Positions 56,500 through 64,000 of a stretch of DNA of 64,000 bases are shown here, piece by piece; position 1 is the first letter of the stretch, and every line of letters begins with the position of its first letter. The notes below the pieces were generated by a model that was not told the DNA's origin, searched no databases, and saw nothing but the letters and a program-made list of their open reading frames with translations. A program made the position numbers and the translations under genes. Source of the stretch: Triglochin maritima (lineage: Eukaryota; Streptophyta; Magnoliopsida; Alismatales; Juncaginaceae); NCBI GenBank assembly GCA_963682175.1, contig OY821772.1, positions 14,376,743 through 14,440,742 of the forward strand, written 5' to 3'.

Positions 56500-59400
56500 T
56501 CAATCATCAAATGCAACATCGGCCATCTCCTCTTCTTCAGCTTCACTTGATACTGGAATTTTAATCGATGGAGTTGGTTTTAAGGCATCCTCGGTCACTA
56601 CAAGTCTGGCTAAACTATCATCGAGGGCAGTCATTTCGTCGTCATCAACGATTTTTAGATCTTCCACACGATAGTACACCTTAAAATTCCAAACGTGTTT
56701 CACTGATTAATGGTGAGTAGATATGATGAAATAATCTGTACATTGTCTGTATACGTACCACGCAAGTTTGAGGTGGCGATAGAACTTTTAAGGAGTTGGG
56801 TCGGTTGTTGAAATTAGTCTCTGGTATACCGGGAATGCCTTCAGGACTTGTGAAATGATCAACGTCATGGTCAACCTGCAGTGAGAAATATTATTTAGAT
56901 GGCATTCAATATTTTCTTCAGTTAACTTAAGTTGTATGAGTTGGTCGGATTGAAGAAAAAGTACAAGAACAACATAGATTGTAAAATTGGAATTTTGACT
57001 ACTAGACTGGACTCCTGCATCAGTTAGTAACATTATCAGGAAGCAGACCAACTCAATATGTCACTGATAATAACATGGCTAGCAATGAAATTTAGAATAT
57101 TAAAATTCATAATCAGTTACAGAAGATTAAATAATGAGAAAATATAAAAATGTATATATACCCTTCCGTGCCCCCCAAATTCAAAGGTATCACTATCCAG
57201 AGCAACCCTGTACTTTCCTGGTGCGTCGCAACCCACTTTATACCTGATTATTTTAGAAGAAAAAAAATCACTTAGAGATAATAGATAATCTTAGAAAATA
57301 ATATAGTTGGAAGATACATTACCCTTCATATGTATTTTTTGGGTGGAAATTGAAAACAAAGACCAAATCTCCACGTTCAAAAACAATAACCTGTTCCAAG
57401 GACTCATTAATCTTCCATAACAAATTAGATGAACATATTAATTTTAAAGATTTTATTGTACCTTGTCCTCTTCGCTAGCGCTGCTGACTATTTGCTTTTC
57501 TGCTGAAACAAATTGAAACCTATCGTCTAGCAAATTCATAGCTCTATCGAAGGCATTCATATGCTGAACCTCGTTATAATCACATACAAAAGGTCATCTG
57601 TTAGAACTTCAATTTGCAAGGAAGAAAATAAGCATTATTAGAATCAAAAAAATTGTGATATTAAAAACTGAATATGAAAAGTGAAAATCAGAACTTTGTA
57701 GGCAAGTTACAGTCCCAAACATCATATAGATAGATGTCAATCGAAACAAGAAGAAACATGAAGGTTGCAATGGTTACTGGTACCAATATAAGTGGAAATA
57801 CCCTAATAGCAAAACAATAATTGGTCATCATACCTTGTATCTCAGATGATCAACATCGACAAGGTTCCATTGACGCCTGCATTTTTCATAACTCCAATTG
57901 TTGCCTTCACGAGGAAAATCAATCCACTCTGGATGCCCAAACTGCGAACATAGGCAAGAGATAAGAGCTGAAATCATACAAATGCAATTTAAAAGAAAAT
58001 GTAAAGATGAATTTTGCAATCCAAAAGCCCTGACTAACATGTCTTTAAATCAATGCAGATTCCTAAGTTCAAGACCAGTGGTTCGAGAAAGACATGAATG
58101 ACTGGAATCCATAAATACCACAACAAACATAAAAGTCTCATCCCGTGATCCCAACCCAATGTTAATAAGGACTCATTGGACCAAAAGTTTGACATAAAGG
58201 CATTTTTCAAGACTGTCTTGATTGATATGTCAATGTGAACACCGAAGTTACCCCTAAACCTCTAAAGAGTTCCCTACCCCAGGGAGAATAGAGGGGTAGA
58301 ATCAACAATCAACTTCGACATGACACAATGTCCTTCTGTCATTCCACAGTAAATAAAAAATTGCTAACTGGTTGACGAGTCGTTAATTTACTCCAGTTTC
58401 ATAAACCTTCATCTAAATATTCAGGAAAGTAAATACTTCACCACTAAAGAATCTGTGCCGTCGTTTGTTCAAAAATGAAGAAAAAGATCTGTAGTGATGT
58501 TCATATGACAATATGAACTGCAAAACCTAACTTGACTTTGTAGTTGTCTTACAACAATTTTCTAAACAAATTCTTAAAGAATTTAAGCTTAACAAATGCA
58601 TAAATAAATTTGGAACATTTATCAGGACAAACGTCAACATGGATCTATCATTGGGATAGGAACATGGAATCAATTAAAATACCTCATTTCCCATGAAGTT
58701 CAGGTAACCTTCCCCTCCTAATGCCATCGTTATAAAATGTATCATCTGAAAAAATAAAACATATATTAAGGTTCTTAAGATGAATCTCACAGAAAGTCCA
58801 AAATAACATTTATAGACTTCATAAAACTTGAACCATAGCTAGCTTATTGTTGTAGAGTCAATGTGCACTGATGCCCCCCATTGTTTTTGAGTACTAACCT
58901 TGTGAAGTGCAATGCCTCTGTCAACAGTAGGCGTCGCTGGTGTTAGATCAGACATACCAGAGTACATTTCCTTATCCATCAACAAAAAAGTAATGGTCTT
59001 GTCACCTACGATAGACTGTAAAATACACCACAACCTCTAATTTTAAGAAGAACCTTATGAAGGTCCATATATAGTTGATGAGTACAAAGAAAGTGTTCAT
59101 AAGTACCTGATCATGACTTTCTGCATAGGATATGCACTTTTCGGTATATCTTCTGTTAATCAAGCTTGATACAATTTCGTTCATGGACCACTCTTCGTCT
59201 TTTTTGTTCTTCAAGTAATCGATCCACTTATCCGGGATCACCATGGCCAAGCGGTAGTCAAATCCCACCCCAACTTCCGAGACCAGGCGGCATAGTGCAG
59301 GCATGCCAGAAACATCTTCAGCAACCACAGTTGCATCAGGAAGTAGGCTATGAACCAAAGAATTAGCCAGCATCATGTAAACAACAGCGTCCACATCCGT

Positions 59401-61916
59401 TGCCATACTAAAGTACTCAGAATAATCTCCCGAAAATCCCATGTTGATTCCATGATGATGGTACAACATAGAAGTTACTCCATCAAATCGGAATCCATCG
59501 AATTTGAACTCTTCCAGCCACCACCTAAGGTTGGAGAGAAGAAACCGCAGGACTTCCCAGTTCGCGTAGTTGAACAAACGACTATCCCACAGCTTATGAT
59601 AGCCCCGATCTCCAGTGTGAAAGTAGGATTCATTTGCGCTTTGCCCAACATCGAATCCATTAAGCCCGTCAGTTATGTTGTTGCTTGCATGGCTATGCAC
59701 CACATCCATCAAAACACGTATGCCCAAACCATGAGCTTTGTCGATCAGATACTTGAGGTCCTCAGGTGTGCCAGATCTACTGCTAACTGCAAAGAAGTTA
59801 GTCACATGATAACCAAAGGACCCATAATAAGAATGCTCCATGATTGCCATCAGTTGAACAGTATTGTAGTTGTTAGCCTTTATCCGAGGCAGAACTTTGT
59901 CAGCAAATTCCCTGTACGAATTTATCCTTGGCTCTTGGCTGCTCATTCCCACATGAACCTCATAAATGCGTGGCGCCTTTGGTTTCGGAGGACGATCAAA
60001 TATGAACTGATATCTGTGAGAAAACACCACACATGAATTTTATATCCTATACCAATTTTGGGCATTTATTATAATTTAAAATGCACTTTATCGGACAGGA
60101 GGAAAGAGTCGATACTTTTCAGATTGTGGTGGTTCCCAGTAAACTCCATCGTATGCAGCTGCAAATTTAGTGGACTCTACAGTGGCATATTTAATCCAAG
60201 CTGGAATCCGATCGACCCAAATGCTGTTGCCATGCTTGAACCGGAATTTAACCTTTGAATTGTGTGGAATGACCGAGCTACCACCAACGTCTGGGATCTT
60301 GACAGTCCAAACACCAAACCCATCTTTTTCCATTTTGTGGTTTGAACCATCCCATCCATTGAATTCTCCAATAAGTTGTGCTTCCCTTCATTAATGGAGT
60401 TAACATCACTCTTAACAAGTATATAGACAATTTAAAGACACGAAGGCTAAATACATACTTATGCAAACATAGGGAAGTCCACAGATAATTAAGAGTTAAG
60501 ATGATAAAAAGCAGTAAAAGACTGCTTTAGAAATGAATACATTTTAAGAGACATATTGAACCCCTCAAACTTGGTGCTGACTGCTACATAGACAGAAAAC
60601 GACACTTACTGTGCTGCGGGTGCCCATTCACGGTAAATGATACCTTCCTTGTCTCGGTTGAATCCAAACTTCAAATAACCTACAAAAATTAATATCAAAA
60701 CAAAATGTATAAAACCATACCACAGAACTTTAACATCTAGAACTCCAAAATAGGAAATTAGGAATCCATTAGAGCCAAACCTTTCGCAAAATCCTCAAGG
60801 CTCCCTTCGTATTTCTCAATTGCTTTCTTCTCCTGCTCGTATTTTTTCAATCTGTACAAGAAATGATCCTTATATTCCTCAAGAGACGGATCAACGGTGA
60901 AGATACCAATTTTTCCAGCATATTCATCCGCAGCTGCCATTTCCGAACTAACATCTGAAGTCACTGGAATTGTTTTTTCCGAATAAACCTTGCAAGAACA
61001 ACACAAAATAATGAAATAATAAGATCTGAGTAAATGAATAATTCAGACAATGATTGCCAAGAAAACTGAGCGGAAATCAGGGTCTTATACCTTAAAAGGT
61101 TTATGCGATCTTTCAAGGTGTGGGAACGAGCGCTGCCCCAACAATTTTATAGGCCCACTGCATACAAGTACCAAGTTTCCATGAGAAAGAACAGAGCTTT
61201 CCCTCGAGACCTACACATGAAGGAGTCAATTCGAAAAGATGTTATCATGGCACTCGAAATCGACCATCTAATCCAAATTACATTGAGCATCATAAAAAAT
61301 GAGATATCACCACTTTGGCAAAGTATACTATCCAGACACAAGAGAATATGTTCGGTGTGCTCTATAGTTCTGAAAAGGTCCGAACTGATCAATGGATATT
61401 AGTGAAATATGTCCTCTTTTGCACATTTAAAATGTCTTATACTTATCCGGAATTCTATAGAAAGCACAAAATATGTATTAGTTAATGTACTTATAATAAT
61501 GATCACTCTTTCACACATTTCACCAAACAACTTCCAGACTGCAACATTTTTTCTTCAATTTTTTTTAATAATCTTATAAAAATCTTGTCAATATCAACCC
61601 ATCCATCTCAAATTTGAGAAGAAACATGCAAAAACAATGTAACATTTGACAAATTACGTTTACAGAAATATTTACATATAAAAAAGAATATTTAGCCAAC
61701 CAACCATCTATCTAATGCTGTCGTGAACGTTAAAAAAATCAAAAAAAAAAAACCTTCAGTCTGATTATGTAAATTAGAAAGTGAGAAATCGAGAAATCCA
61801 ACACATACCCATTAACGCATTTGTAGAAAGAGTGGGGATTGGGAGAGATGGCTTACTTTGGCTTGATGGGTTCTGGAGATTGGAGAGGAGGAGAAGAGAA
61901 GAGAGGAGTGTGACAT
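56500..61916 (-). CDS. SBE1: 1,4-alpha-glucan-branching enzyme I (class B starch-branching enzyme), plastid
   Basis: Fourteen exons on the - strand keep frame: 61,916-61,857, 61,210-61,091, 60,988-60,781, 60,679-60,610, 60,385-60,116, 60,013-59,107, 59,015-58,899, 58,745-58,683, 57,941-57,834, 57,563-57,462, 57,390-57,323, 57,243-57,162, 56,875-56,759 and 56,679-56,500. They give 823 residues. The enzyme cuts alpha-1,4 glucan and re-attaches the piece by an alpha-1,6 bond in amylopectin synthesis. Residues 1 to about 60 form a Ser-rich transit peptide; CBM48 spans about 115-210. The GH13 core shows DVVHSH (346-351), nucleophile D420 in GFRFDG, acid/base E475 in VVAED, and H543-D544 in [16 protein letters not shown] and the SBEI-type YYRVED tail end in an acidic C-terminus. 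All catalytic residues are intact. Confidence 0.95.
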
Positions 61917-61963
61917 GACGTGGCACTGCTGCTTTCTCCATTTCAGATCTTTCTTTTTAGTTT

Positions 61964-61972
61964 CTATTTATA
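61964..61972 (-). promoter_or_regulatory. SBE1: Candidate TATA box of SBE1
   Basis: The reverse strand reads TATAAATAG, about 48 bp upstream of the SBE1 start codon at 61,916. Transcription would then start near 61,935-61,942, giving a very short 5' UTR. A second, out-of-frame ATG at 61,941 sits right at that predicted start. Confidence 0.5.
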
Positions 61973-61980
61973 ACCTTTCT

Positions 61981-62600
61981 AATTCTCTTTTACTTTTTTT
62001 CTAACTTAAGAGTTAAGATCAAGTTGAACTTATTAGTGGAAATAAGCGAGCCATTAATTGTTGATTTCTTTTAAAAAAATATATATAGGTTTTTGCTAAT
62101 TATTCATTTCAACGAAATTAAGCACTCTCGTGTTTTCTACCGTTCAACTATGAGAAGTCCGATTGTTGGATATATTTTTTATCTATCATAGGAGTTGTAA
62201 GCACACCTGAAAAATCAAATGCTTCGACGTTTGTTTAGAAAAGTGTGCCCTTTGTTAGAATTGTTCATTGTTGGATCAAATTCACTTTAATATACTATAC
62301 TAAGGCAAATCGGCAATATGCATCATATTATCTAGGTATGTATTCTATGTTACAGTTAAACAACATATTTTAAATTATGCATAACAGCATATGGAGAAGG
62401 AAAAAAACAAAATGAACCCAAATTTCAGTTTATTTGTTGGATTTCAGATGTGACATAATTGTTTGTTGGATGACTCCGGATTTTTTAGATTAAGTGTGAT
62501 ATTTTACCGTTAATTGTGATTTGTTGTTCCATTTTTGACGCACAGTTGGATCCATTTCTGCCGTTGATTAGCCACGTGCTGAAAATGAGATTTGACCAAC
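61981..62600. other. SBE1 upstream region
   Basis: AT-rich DNA; no further coding or repeat recognised. Presumably contains the SBE1 promoter. Confidence 0.4.
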
Positions 62601-62608
62601 ACTCCACG

Positions 62609-63039
62609 TAGACCTGTCAATTTTGGACACGACACGATTACACGACACGGACACGACACGATATAGACACGACTTTACACGAATTTTTTTGTATGATTAA
62701 AATGATTTATTACGATGTTTTGTGAACATATAAATATAAAATAATTGGTACACGATTTGACACGAACACGACACGATACACACGATAAGTTATTTTTGTA
62801 CACGAAACAGACACGAACTACATCTTTTGTTAGATAATCAATTGTTTTTAATTGATTATAGTCAATTAAGATGTTATTTAGAATGAAAAATATCAATATA
62901 ACATGTCACTTAACTATTTTCAATCTAAACAGGATGAAATCTTTTCAATTTATACTATACACGATAACACGAAATCCTGACACGAATGCAGAACTGTCAG
63001 ACACGATAGTACACGAACACGACCCAATTGACAGGTCTA
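62609..63039. mobile_element. hAT-type MITE, 431 bp, with perfect 8-bp TSD
   Basis: Terminal inverted repeats TAGACCTGTCAATT and AATTGACAGGTCTA. TSD ACTCCACG at 62,601-62,608 and 63,040-63,047. Multiple inverted ACACGACACGA motifs inside. Same family as the MITE at 36,889-37,444 by its termini and internal motif. Confidence 0.92.
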
Positions 63040-63047
63040 ACTCCACG

Positions 63048-64000
63048 TCTCCACCAATGATTCCATATTTCCATTTTCTATTTTTTATTTCGACTTGAGT
63101 AGGAACGGAACTTTTGGCCGAATTTACCTATTCTCAAATCTCAATCCAACCTAATCAGAAACATCTGTTTTAAAAACCAAACCGGTCAGTCGGATTGCAT
63201 TAGACCGAAAATCGATAAAATACCAATTCAATAAAAACACCGGTTGGCCAATTAAACTGAAGCGAACCGAAAAAACCGGCAAAAATCGGTTGAACTTGTG
63301 ACAATGTACGACTTGGTTTTCTTTTGGAGGTAGCACACACAAGTAAGGTTTTTGTATATCTGAAAATATAAATAATAAAATAAAATTGCTTTCGAAAAAA
63401 TAAGAAAGGTTTTTGTGCATAATAATACTAACGTATATGTAGAAGTTATTAACATTACATAAAATTATTGTTAGTTTTTTTTATAATTTTACATATCCAA
63501 TTTGTTTCCTCCGGGGAAATGGACGGCTGGGAATAATCGGTGGCTTCAAATGTCCGGCTGTGAATGAATTGCAGCTACAAGTGCTACCAGTGACTGTGAT
63601 GGAGATTTGTGTTTCGAAAGTATTACAGATTTTCACGTGAACCCACCAATTATTTTAGTTGAGATTTTGCTGAAATGTCTATGTTTTTTGTTATTTTACG
63701 CTATCATAGTGTTTTGAAGCAAAGGTTCTATAAGTTGAGGGCTTAGAAGTAGGCTATTAGTGGAGCGGGTAAAATCCATTTAACCGTTCACTAATCCAGC
63801 TCGCTAATCCTACTATGAACGTATTGTTCCCTTTACAACTATGTTGAAACAAAGAAGAAAAAGAAGTCAAACGCTGAAAGGATGGAGTAGGAATGAAACG
63901 AAGTTTGAAGTTACGTCACTTGAGTGAGGGGGATGAACGTCAGTGTCAACCTTAGGGAGAATGTTCTGAAATATATATAGAAAGTGAATCCGTCGTTCCA
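63048..64000. other. Intergenic to window end
   Basis: 63,165-63,300 is rich in AACCGG/CCGGTT motifs resembling the arms of the MITE at 49,860-50,502 and may be a diverged relic of that family. The rest shows no supported gene. Confidence 0.4.

Noticed and set aside
59350..60036. 228-residue + strand frame over SBE1 exon 6
   Set aside because: Shadow of the conserved GH13 catalytic exon on the - strand.
1..64000. CRISPR arrays, bacterial operons, tRNA or rRNA genes
   Set aside because: None found. tRNA-like strings are retroelement primer sites; tandem repeats lack spacers; the window is plant nuclear DNA.

Overview
The window is nuclear DNA of a flowering plant, most likely a dicot. The genes are split by GT-AG introns, the proteins are plant-specific (a plastid starch-branching enzyme, an SBT3-type subtilase), and over half of the window is nested plant retrotransposons and DNA transposons. 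The species cannot be named from the sequence alone.

Left part (1-37,500) is a transposon graveyard. The oldest layer is a DNA-transposon locus: an E/R-rich plus Ulp1-like (C48) protease pseudogene on + (4,272-5,164 continuing at 12,549-13,476), a FAR1/MULE-type transposase pseudogene on - (14,200-16,811 continuing at 18,313-18,511), 21-bp minisatellite arrays, a CACTA fragment and a hAT MITE. Into it were inserted Athila-like gypsy elements (tRNA-Asp primer site) and one copia-type element (tRNA-iMet primer site) whose target-site duplications (TSDs) can be read directly. The copia element spans 16,812-35,023 with TSD AATAC and is itself broken by Athila-like DNA. All three elements with readable internal regions carry gag (one with an aspartic protease) but no reverse transcriptase or integrase. 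Two long direct repeats in this block look like conversion or template-switch tracts that ran past the end of an LTR.

Middle (37,500-44,880): a 5' fragment of a UDP-glycosyltransferase pseudogene, a 451-bp internally deleted solo LTR (TSD CTAAC), a 2.9-kb solo-LTR-like unit (TSD GAAGC), and a fold-back structure with repeated CCCCCATGGGGG cores.

Right part (44,880-62,000) is gene space. There are three complete-looking genes for which full exon models keep the reading frame: COG4 (+, 3 exons, 707 aa), an SBT3-like subtilase (+, 10 exons, 742 aa) and starch-branching enzyme I (-, 14 exons, 823 aa). The subtilase and SBE1 are convergent with only 271 bp between their stop codons. Two hAT MITEs with perfect 8-bp TSDs lie between and beyond the genes. 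The three genes are functionally unrelated (Golgi vesicle tethering, extracellular proteolysis, plastid starch synthesis).
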